Part shown: positions 1 to 5,165 of the stretch, one piece after another
Position numbering within the stretch: position 1 is the first letter of the stretch
Layout of the letters: every line of letters starts with the position of its first letter
Origin: Thioalkalivibrio sp.
Lineage (GTDB): Bacteria; Pseudomonadota; Gammaproteobacteria; Ectothiorhodospirales; Ectothiorhodospiraceae
Assembly: GCA_003550945.1 (NCBI GenBank)
Contig: PULL01000086.1
Coordinates: forward strand, 1 to 5,165
Direction: 5' to 3'
Length of the DNA stretch: 5,165 nucleotides
The notes under the pieces: generated by a model
What the model saw: the letters and a program-made list of their open reading frames with translations, nothing else
Told to the model about the DNA's origin: nothing
Database searches by the model: none
Translations under genes and position numbers: made by a program

Positions 1-1
1 T

Positions 2-598
2 GGCGTCGATGTTGAGCGGCGAGACCGGGCTGTCGGGATCGAAGGCACCGCGAACGCGTTCCGTGGGGGCCGGCATGGTGGGCACCGTCAAGCCGGCGGT
101 ACCGGAGCCCCCACCTGCTCCGACTGTCACTCGCCGCACCTGACCGTGGCCACCGGCACACCCGAGTGGAAATTGCAGGGGATCCTGCAATGCGGCACCT
201 GCCACGAAAAGCAGACTCTGACGTACCGGGACACCTTCCACGGCAAGGTCACCTCGCTGGGCTATGTCCAGGTCGCGAGCTGCGCCGACTGCCACGGGGC
301 GCATGAGGTCCTTCCGAAAAGCGATCCGCGGTCCCCGATTGCGCCGGAGAACCTGATGGAGACCTGCGGCACCTGCCACACGCGGTTGAACGAGAACTAC
401 GTGCGCTACAACCCGCACGCGAATTACCGTGACCGCGAGGCTGAGCCGATCCTTTACTGGTCGGCCATGTTCATGCACGGCCTGCTGGTCGGCGTGTTCG
501 GCCTGTTCGGACTGCACACGCTGCTGTGGGCCTGGCGCGGCTGGAGGGAGCGTCTTGGTCGCGGCACCCGCGCCGGCAACGATGCCCCCCGGGATTGA
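2..598 (+). CDS. Membrane-anchored multihaem cytochrome c, 5'-truncated by the window edge
   Basis: The frame is open from the first bases to a TGA at 596-598, so the true start and any signal peptide lie upstream; the GTG at 146 is internal, because a haem site precedes it. Four CxxCH motifs are visible: CSDCH (116-130), CGTCH (191-205), CADCH (281-295) and CGTCH (365-379). The first and third are followed by a His three residues on (CxDCHxxH), and each has an upstream HG 14 residues before its first Cys, both likely sources of distal haem ligands. A single hydrophobic helix (about 455-535) follows a short NPHANY linker, giving a periplasmic haem domain with a C-terminal anchor. The helix carries two histidines 13 residues apart. 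The role is inferred: electron transfer between the adjacent cytochrome b and periplasmic partners. The family resembles cytochrome c3/NapC-like tetrahaem proteins; substrate and total haem number cannot be seen. Confidence 0.88.
   Translation, partial: GVDVERRDRAVGIEGTANAFRGGRHGGHRQAGGTGAPTCSDCHSPHLTVATGTPEWKLQGILQCGTCHEKQTLTYRDTFHGKVTSLGYVQVASCADCHGAHEVLPKSDPRSPIAPENLMETCGTCHTRLNENYVRYNPHANYRDREAEPILYWSAMFMHGLLVGVFGLFGLHTLLWAWRGWRERLGRGTRAGNDAPRD
59..205 (+). repeat. Di-haem module, copy 1 (protein-level repeat)
   Basis: Copy 1 of a protein-level tandem repeat inside the multihaem cytochrome. The pattern is [F/Y]-R-x3-H-G, twelve residues, C-x-D-C-H-x-x-H, then about 20 residues and a CGTCH. 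Here it reads FRGGRHG, CSDCHSPH, CGTCH. The 15 bases coding for the closing CGTCH are identical to those in copy 2 (365-379). Confidence 0.7.
224..379 (+). repeat. Di-haem module, copy 2 (protein-level repeat)
   Basis: Copy 2 of the module at 59-205. It reads YRDTFHG, CADCHGAH, CGTCH. The HG-to-Cys spacing (14 residues) is the same as in copy 1. The distance between the two CxxCH motifs is 28 residues instead of 25. The pattern fits duplication of a di-haem unit, common in multihaem cytochromes. Confidence 0.7.
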
Positions 599-600
599 AC

Positions 601-605
601 AGGAG
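601..605 (+). promoter_or_regulatory. Ribosome binding site deciding the cytochrome b start
   Basis: AGGAG lies nine bases before the ATG at 615 and directly after the stop of the cytochrome c gene. It supports the start at 615 over upstream in-frame starts that would run through the cytochrome c coding region. Confidence 0.75.
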
Positions 606-614
606 ACGACCCTG

Positions 615-1514
615 ATGCAAGACACGACCGACACCCCGACGGCCATCCAGACGGAACCGCTCGATCCGGCTGCTGCCATCGAGACGGCGGAACTGGCCAA
701 CCGCAGCCCCCGCCTTTACCGGCGCTTCGGCAAAGCCGAGCGCATCGGTCACATCGGACTCGGGATCAGCTTCATTGGTCTTGCGATCACCGGCCTGCCC
801 CTGCTCTACAGCCAGGAGCGCTGGGCCAGCGGTCTGGCCCAAGCAATGGGAGGGTTCGAGGCGATGGGATTCCTGCACCGCTTCTTCGCGGTGGTAATGA
901 TCGGGCTTTTTGTCTGGCACCTGGCCCGCGTGTTCCGGCGCATCGTGGTGGACCGCGACTGGGGCATGCTCTGGGGTCCGAATTCGATGGTGCCGCAGCC
1001 GCGCGATGCGCGCGAGATCTACCAGAACGTGCGCTATTTCCTCGGCAGGGGGGAACGGCCTCGGTTCGAGCGCTTCACCTACTGGGAGAAGTTCGACTAC
1101 TGGGCGGTGTTCTGGGGGATGGCGATCATCGGCGGTTCCGGGCTGATCCTTTGGTTCCCCGAATTCTTCACCCGGTTCCTGCCACCGTGGTCCCTGAATC
1201 TCGCGGCGCTGATCCACGGCCTCGAGGCGGTGCTGGCCGTGGGCTTCATCTTCACGATCCACCTGTTTCACAACAACCTGCGCGCGGAAAAATTCCCGAT
1301 GGACACCGTGATGTTCACCGGGTACGTGACCGAGGACGAACTGCGGCACGAACGGCCGGACGAGTACGAAAGGCTGAAGCGCGAAGGACGACTCGCGGAG
1401 CTCGAAACGCAGCCCGCACCAGGCGCATTGAAGGCAGGACGCGTTTATGGGGTGGTCGTGAACAGCCTCGGGGTGATGCTGGTCGTGCTGATGCTCTACG
1501 CGCTGTTCAGCTAA
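615..1514 (+). CDS. Di-haem membrane cytochrome b (cytochrome b/b6 domain, FdnI/NarI-like)
   Basis: A 299-residue integral membrane protein. After a polar N-terminus of about 40 residues, five hydrophobic segments can be read: about 44-65, 87-105, 163-181, 197-219 and 278-298. Histidines sit where b-haem ligands occur in the formate dehydrogenase gamma/FdnI fold: H46 in helix 1, H88 and H102 in helix 2, H201 with H216 or H219 in helix 4. Four of these should hold two b haems. The stretch WGPNSMVPQPRD and the aromatic loop FTYWEKFDYW are typical of soluble loops in this family. The likely job is exchanging electrons between membrane quinones and the multihaem cytochrome c encoded 16 bases upstream, presumably as one complex and one transcript. 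Direction (quinol oxidation or quinone reduction) cannot be decided. The start at 615 is chosen on its AGGAG and because an earlier start would overlap the cytochrome c gene extensively. Thiosulfate or other reductase cytochrome b subunits are alternatives. Confidence 0.88.
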   Translation: MQDTTDTPTAIQTEPLDPAAAIETAELANRSPRLYRRFGKAERIGHIGLGISFIGLAITGLPLLYSQERWASGLAQAMGGFEAMGFLHRFFAVVMIGLFVWHLARVFRRIVVDRDWGMLWGPNSMVPQPRDAREIYQNVRYFLGRGERPRFERFTYWEKFDYWAVFWGMAIIGGSGLILWFPEFFTRFLPPWSLNLAALIHGLEAVLAVGFIFTIHLFHNNLRAEKFPMDTVMFTGYVTEDELRHERPDEYERLKREGRLAELETQPAPGALKAGRVYGVVVNSLGVMLVVLMLYALFS

Positions 1515-1528
1515 GCCGGTCCGGGCTT
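1513..1528 (+). other. Small inverted repeat just after the cytochrome b stop
   Basis: AAGCC (1513-1517) pairs with GGCTT (1524-1528) across a six-base loop. The stem is only 5 bp and no T-run follows, so it is a poor intrinsic terminator. A second small GC hairpin (CGGCC 1604-1608 with GGCCG 1612-1616, three-base loop) also lacks a T-run. Transcription could read through into the next gene or stop by Rho. Confidence 0.25.
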
Positions 1529-1649
1529 CGTCGCGCGGCCCTCGACACCAGCGCAATGCATTCCGGGCCCACTTGCGGGCACCACAGCCTTTAAGGCCTT
1601 GATCGGCCGCCGGCCGCGCTCGCGCCCACGTCTCGGGCCGCCGACACGC

Positions 1650-1655
1650 TACACT
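1650..1655 (+). promoter_or_regulatory. Possible -10 element upstream of the pentapeptide-repeat gene
   Basis: TACACT matches four of six positions of the sigma-70 -10 consensus and sits 37 bases before the ATG at 1693. It lies in a less GC-rich patch at the end of the 178-base gap. No recognisable -35 box lies 16-18 bases upstream, so this is only a candidate for the promoter of the three overlapping genes that follow. Confidence 0.22.
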
Positions 1656-1692
1656 ACGGTTTTAGGCAGCGCGCGAGACGGCCCTGGACACG

Positions 1693-2601
1693 ATGGACAG
1701 AGACGGTACCCAGGAACTCTGGTTTACCCGCCGCAACGGCGAGATACGTGGCCCTCACCCCGGGGGCCTGATCTCGCGCTTCCTGCTGATCGGCCGGCTG
1801 ACGCCCGACGACGAGGTCAGTCAGGACCGGGAGAACTGGCAGCGGATCCGCGAACACCCGGAGCTGATCCCGGACGAACTGCAGCATGCCGACACGCCCG
1901 AGGGACGCGAGCGACTTCTCCGGGCGCGGATGCGCGAAGACGAACGCCTGCGCGACCGGCGCGCAGGCAGCCCTTCGGCAGAGGTCGACCACGACCGGCG
2001 CGGACCCGACCGGCGCCGTCCCGAGCCTCCCGAGGTGATCAGCCATCGCCAGAAGCGAGCGCAGTGGCTGTCGCGGCAAAGAGCCTCGCTGGATGCGGCG
2101 ATGCGCGGCCCGACCCCCTGGATCGTTGCCGCTTCCGCGACCCTCGTGGCCGTGCTCCTGTTCTTCTGGGCCACGGACCGGGGCGAACCGCCAGCTCCGC
2201 CGGCCTGCCATCTGCCGCCCGCGCCGGAAGTGAACTGGAGCTATTGCCGCATGCCGGGGCTCGACCTGCGCGGGGTCGATCTCAGCCGCGCGCTGCTGCG
2301 CAGCACGGATCTACTGGGCTCGCGTCTGGACGGAGCCCGGCTGGTGGACGCGGACCTGAGCTATGCCGACCTGCAGCGGACGCGTCTGGACCGCGCCGAC
2401 CTGCGCGGCGCCCGGCTCACCGGGGCGGCGCTGCAGAATGCGGTGCTGACCGACGCCCGCCTCGACGGGGCGGACCTCAGTTTCGCAAACCTCACCGCGG
2501 CCAGCATCGCCGGCGCGCGACTCAACGGCGCGATCCTCGACCGGGCGGTGTGGATCGATGGGCGCATCTGCTCGACGGGCTCGGTGGGAACATGCGACTG
2601 A
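1693..2601 (+). CDS. Single-pass membrane protein with GYF_2-like N-terminus and pentapeptide-repeat C-terminus
   Basis: A 302-residue protein in three parts. Residues about 9-60 (LWFTRRNGEIRGP, then GRLTPDDEV and NWQRI) resemble the GYF_2/DUF4339 fold, a small putative protein-interaction domain. Residues 65-140 are very rich in Arg, Asp and Glu and probably flexible or helical. A hydrophobic helix at about 143-161 follows a basic stretch, which suggests the N-terminus is cytoplasmic and the C-terminus periplasmic. Residues about 190-286 form about 19 to 20 pentapeptide repeats (ADLSY, ADLQR, ADLRG, ADLSF, ANLTA), expected to fold as a right-handed quadrilateral beta-helix. Cysteines C172 and C185 precede the helix and C293 and C301 follow it; the end has a W-x-D-G-x-x-C, GSVGTC cap, suggesting disulfides. 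No enzymatic motif is seen and the function is unknown. The gene overlaps selU by 10 bases. The start has only a weak ribosome binding site. Confidence 0.85.
   Translation: MDRDGTQELWFTRRNGEIRGPHPGGLISRFLLIGRLTPDDEVSQDRENWQRIREHPELIPDELQHADTPEGRERLLRARMREDERLRDRRAGSPSAEVDHDRRGPDRRRPEPPEVISHRQKRAQWLSRQRASLDAAMRGPTPWIVAASATLVAVLLFFWATDRGEPPAPPACHLPPAPEVNWSYCRMPGLDLRGVDLSRALLRSTDLLGSRLDGARLVDADLSYADLQRTRLDRADLRGARLTGAALQNAVLTDARLDGADLSFANLTAASIAGARLNGAILDRAVWIDGRICSTGSVGTCD
2260..2547 (+). repeat. Pentapeptide-repeat tract (protein-level)
   Basis: About 19 consecutive five-residue units of the A(D/N)LxX type with Leu, occasionally Ile, at the central position. The run is essentially without insertions, from LDLRG to AILDR. 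About four to five beta-helix coils are expected. The DNA itself is not an exact tandem repeat; the units have diverged. Confidence 0.85.
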
Positions 2602-3785
2602 AAGCCATGCCTGCGGCCATGACGCGACCGCTGACCCGCCGGTACCGGGACATCTTCCTGCGCGGAGTCCCGTTGCTGGACGTGCGAGCGCCGGTCGAAT
2701 TCGCGCAGGGCGCCTTTCCCCATGCCGACCACCTGCCGTTGCTGACCGACCCGGAACGCCACGCGGTGGGCCTGCGCTACCACGAGCAGGGGCAGGCCGA
2801 TGCCATCGATCTGGGCCACCACCTGGTCAGCGGCGAGATCCGGGAAGCCCGGCTGCAGGGCTGGATCGAATGGTTCGACCGACACCCGGAAGGCCACCTC
2901 TACTGTTTTCGTGGCGGCATGCGGTCACGCCTGGTGCAGGAGTGGCTGGCGGAGGCGGGACGGACGATCCCGCGCATCGAGGGGGGCTACAAGGCGCTGC
3001 GGCGCTTCCTGCTGGAGAGCCTGGAGGAGACCGCGACGACACTGCCGTTCGTGCTGCTTTCCGGCCGCAGCGGCACCGGCAAGACGCGGGTGATCGAGAG
3101 GCTGGAGCAGGCCGTCGATCTGGAAGGCCTCGCGCGCCACCGGGGATCCGCGTTCGGACGCCGGCCCGGTGGGCAGCCAACGCAGGTCGATTTCGAGAAC
3201 GCGCTGGCAATCCGGCTGCTGCGCCTGCACTCCCGGCAGGATACGGATCAAACGCAGCCGGTGGTCGTCGAAGACGAAAGCAAGCTCGTGGGCCACCGGC
3301 TGGTGCCGCCGGTGCTGTTCCGAAACATCAAGGCCGCTCCAAGGGTATTCATCGAGGAGCCGTTGGAGAGCCGCGTGCAGCTCACGCTGGAGGACTACGT
3401 GGCCGCCCCTCTGGCGGAGTACGCCGAGCATCACGGCGCAGCGCAGGCGCTTTCCCGCCTTGGCACTGAACTGCTGACCTCCCTCGACCGCATCCGCAAC
3501 CGTCTGGGGGGTGCGCGGCATCAGGAACTGCGCGCGATGATGACGTCAGCGCTCGACCTGCAGACGCGGACCGGATCCCCGGATGCGCATCGGGCGTGGA
3601 TACACGCGCTGCTCGTCGAATACTACGACCCGCTGTACGACCACGCGCTACGCCGGCGGGGCGATATCGGCCCGACGCTGTTCGTCGGCAACCGCGCTGA
3701 AGTGCTCGCGTTCCTGCAGCAATACGCGGTCAGGCCCAGCCAACCCCAGATCCGAGGCTCCAGGCCGTGCAGCGCATCCTGCTGA
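2592..3785 (+). CDS. selU: tRNA 2-selenouridine synthase (SelU/MnmH/YbbB)
   Basis: A 397-residue enzyme that converts 2-thiouridine at the wobble position of certain tRNAs to 2-selenouridine through a geranylated intermediate, using selenophosphate from SelD. The N-terminal rhodanese domain begins with LLDVRAPVEFAQGAFP (residues 28-43). The active-site loop is YCFRGGMRS with catalytic Cys at residue 105, equivalent to Cys97 of E. coli YbbB. The P-loop domain follows, with Walker A GRSGTGKT at 158-165. Family blocks then include LEGLARHRGSAFGR (177-190), VEDESKLVG (226-234) and EYYDP (343-347), so the enzyme looks intact. It is about 30 residues longer than the E. coli protein, partly a C-terminal tail (about 380-397) lying over the next gene's ribosome binding site and start. 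ATG 2592 has no well-spaced ribosome binding site and overlaps the preceding stop, so coupling is likely; ATG 2607 or 2619 are alternatives. The long upstream extension of this frame shadows the preceding gene. selD is not in the window. Confidence 0.95.
   Translation: MRLKAMPAAMTRPLTRRYRDIFLRGVPLLDVRAPVEFAQGAFPHADHLPLLTDPERHAVGLRYHEQGQADAIDLGHHLVSGEIREARLQGWIEWFDRHPEGHLYCFRGGMRSRLVQEWLAEAGRTIPRIEGGYKALRRFLLESLEETATTLPFVLLSGRSGTGKTRVIERLEQAVDLEGLARHRGSAFGRRPGGQPTQVDFENALAIRLLRLHSRQDTDQTQPVVVEDESKLVGHRLVPPVLFRNIKAAPRVFIEEPLESRVQLTLEDYVAAPLAEYAEHHGAAQALSRLGTELLTSLDRIRNRLGGARHQELRAMMTSALDLQTRTGSPDAHRAWIHALLVEYYDPLYDHALRRRGDIGPTLFVGNRAEVLAFLQQYAVRPSQPQIRGSRPCSASC
3754..3757 (+). promoter_or_regulatory. 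Ribosome binding site for the Na/Pi symporter, inside selU
   Basis: GAGG lies nine bases before the GTG at 3767, all within the 3' end of selU. It is the reason for choosing this GTG; the first in-frame ATG comes about 110 bases later, inside a conserved membrane helix. Confidence 0.55.
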
Positions 3786-5165
3786 CAGCCGTATTCCTGG
3801 TCCTGGGCTACGCCTTCTGGGCCAGCCCCGACCTGAAGGAGATCGCCGCGGGGGTCGCGCTGTTCCTGTTCGGCATGATCTCGCTGGAAACCGGTTTCAA
3901 GGCCTTCACCGGAGGGGCGCTGGAGACCGCCCTGAGGCGCTCCACCGACCGGCTCTGGAAGAGCATCGGCTTCGGGGTCGCCAGTACCACGCTGATGCAG
4001 TCCAGCACACTGGTGTCGCTGGTCACCATCTCCTTCGTGAGCGCCGAGATGATCAGCCTCGCGGCAGGCATCGGGATCATCATGGGCGCGAACCTCGGCA
4101 CAACCACCGGCGCCTGGCTGATCGCGGGCCTCGGTCTGCGGGTGGACATCGCCGCCTACGCGATGCCGATGCTGGTCTTCGGGGTGATCCTGCTGCTGAA
4201 CCGAAGCCGCCTGCTGAAGGGGATCGGCTATCTCCTGCTCGGGATCGGCTTCCTGTTCCTCGGCATCCATTACATGAAGGAGGGCTTCGACGCCCTGCAG
4301 GAGGGCTTCGATCTCGCGGCGTATGCGGTGCCGGGACTGGCTGGCCTGCTGCTGTTCACCGCGATCGGCATGGCGGTCACCGTGATCATGCAGTCCAGCC
4401 ACGCGACGCTGCTGGTGATCATCACTGCACTGGCCGCTGGCCAGATCACTTACGACAACGCGCTGGCGCTCGCCATCGGCGCGAACCTTGGAAGCGCGTT
4501 CACCACCGCGCTGGGCGGACTGACCGCGAACGTCGGCGGCAAACGGCTCGCGGTGGCGCACGTGCTGTTCAACGTAATGACCGCCGCGGTGGCGATTGCG
4601 CTGATCGACCAGATGGCCTGGGCGGTGGACCGGATCAGCGCCTGGGTCGGCATTGCCGAAGACGATTTCCTGCTGAAGCTGGCGCTGTTCCACACCCTGT
4701 TCAACCTGCTCGGTGTCATCCTGCTGACGCCCTTCGTGCGGCAGCTCGAGCGCCTGCTGGTTCGCTACGTGCACTATGTGCCGCCGCCGGCAGAGCAGCC
4801 GCGATTCCTGTTCCCCGAATCGCTGAAGACCCCGGCCACGGCGGTGGCGGCGGTGCGCAACGAGGTCGGCAACCTGTTCGACAACGCCCACATTCTGATC
4901 GCCCACGGAATGAGCCTGCGCCGGCGGGTGGTCGACTCCAGCGAATCGCTTTCGGAAGCCGTCCAGCGGACGCGCCGGATCATGCCGCTGGATGTCGACG
5001 ACGTTTACGAAAAGAAGATCAAGACGCTGCACAGCGCGATCATCGCGTTCATCGGCGAAGTGCAGATCCACGAGGTGGCCGAGCACTGGACCGAGCGACT
5101 TTATGACCTTCAGCAGGCGAGCCGTGCGATCGTCGAGGCGGTGAAGGCCACCAAGCACCTGCACA
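3767..5165 (+). CDS. Na/Pi symporter with C-terminal PhoU-like domain, 3'-truncated by the window edge
   Basis: A membrane transporter of the Na/Pi cotransporter family (bacterial NptA/YjbB relatives, PF02690), moving inorganic phosphate across the inner membrane. The frame stays open to the window end with 466 codons visible. The two inverted family repeats are clear: MQSS at 77-80 with GANLGTTTG at 107-115, and MQSS at 208-211 with GANLGS at 238-243. The paired HVLFN (265-269) and HTLFN (309-313) segments follow. About ten hydrophobic segments lie before residue 330, including an extra one at the N-terminus (3-18). From about residue 360 the chain becomes soluble and helical (RNEVGNLFDNAHILIAHG and on), as in the PhoU-like domain of this family, which may sense or gate transport. 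The GTG start has GAGG nine bases upstream and overlaps selU by 19 bases, suggesting coupled translation. Direction of transport is uncertain: YjbB has been linked to phosphate export, NptA to uptake. The stop is outside the window. Confidence 0.92.
   Translation, partial: MQRILLTAVFLVLGYAFWASPDLKEIAAGVALFLFGMISLETGFKAFTGGALETALRRSTDRLWKSIGFGVASTTLMQSSTLVSLVTISFVSAEMISLAAGIGIIMGANLGTTTGAWLIAGLGLRVDIAAYAMPMLVFGVILLLNRSRLLKGIGYLLLGIGFLFLGIHYMKEGFDALQEGFDLAAYAVPGLAGLLLFTAIGMAVTVIMQSSHATLLVIITALAAGQITYDNALALAIGANLGSAFTTALGGLTANVGGKRLAVAHVLFNVMTAAVAIALIDQMAWAVDRISAWVGIAEDDFLLKLALFHTLFNLLGVILLTPFVRQLERLLVRYVHYVPPPAEQPRFLFPESLKTPATAVAAVRNEVGNLFDNAHILIAHGMSLRRRVVDSSESLSEAVQRTRRIMPLDVDDVYEKKIKTLHSAIIAFIGEVQIHEVAEHWTERLYDLQQASRAIVEAVKATKHLH

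Noticed and set aside
2..115. Possible frameshift upstream of the first visible haem site, because the sequence there is Gly/Arg/His-rich
   Set aside because: The other two frames contain a stop and show no haem-protein motifs. The FRxxxHG at the same spacing as in the second module supports the frame as read.
429..614. N-terminal extension of cytochrome b back to position 429
   Set aside because: It overlaps the cytochrome c coding region in another frame, is Cys/Arg/Ser-rich without family character, and the AGGAG at 601-605 points to ATG 615.
471..1556. Minus-strand open frame opposite cytochrome b
   Set aside because: It is a shadow of the cytochrome b gene; low in hydrophobic segments and without family motifs.
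1599..2591. Open frame continuous with selU, suggesting a 728-residue fusion protein
   Set aside because: The upstream part is Arg/Pro/Ala/Gly-rich and lies out of frame over the well-supported pentapeptide-repeat gene. The SelU homology begins just after ATG 2592.
3583..5106. Plus-strand open frame of 507 codons over the symporter
   Set aside because: Composition is dominated by Arg, Gly, Ala and Pro with no recognisable motif; the symporter frame starting at 3767 carries the real protein.
3623..5164. Long minus-strand open frame of 513 codons
   Set aside because: It is antisense to selU's end and the Na/Pi symporter, whose conserved motifs are unmistakable. Its product is His/Gln/Asp/Arg-rich, as expected from the complement of GC-rich coding DNA.

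Overview
The window is GC-rich and every supported gene lies on the + strand with little intergenic space. The gene content (multihaem cytochrome c with membrane cytochrome b, a selenouridine synthase, a Na/Pi symporter) suggests a proteobacterium with versatile respiration. A gammaproteobacterium of the Chromatiales/Ectothiorhodospiraceae kind is my best guess, but nothing in the window fixes the taxon.

Layout. (1) Positions 2-598 hold the 3' part of a multihaem c-type cytochrome anchored by a C-terminal membrane helix. Four CxxCH sites are visible, arranged as two copies of a di-haem module. (2) Positions 615-1514 hold a five-helix, di-haem cytochrome b of the formate dehydrogenase gamma/FdnI kind, 16 bases downstream with a good ribosome binding site. 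Together they look like a membrane electron-transfer unit linking the quinone pool to periplasmic haems. (3) Positions 1515-1692 are a 178-base gap with small hairpins and a weak -10-like hexamer, but no convincing terminator. (4) Positions 1693-2601 encode a single-pass membrane protein with a GYF_2-like N-terminus and a C-terminal pentapeptide-repeat domain bracketed by cysteine pairs. (5) Positions 2592-3785 encode tRNA 2-selenouridine synthase (SelU/MnmH), overlapping the previous gene by 10 bases. (6) From position 3767 to the window edge runs a Na/Pi symporter followed by the start of a PhoU-like domain. It overlaps selU by 19 bases and is cut by the window end.

The last three genes overlap in series and probably form one translationally coupled transcript, although their functions have no obvious link. 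I found no mobile elements, CRISPR arrays, tRNA or rRNA genes. I see no clear evidence of a wholly new system. The most unusual items are the pentapeptide-repeat membrane protein and its coupling to selU and a phosphate transporter.
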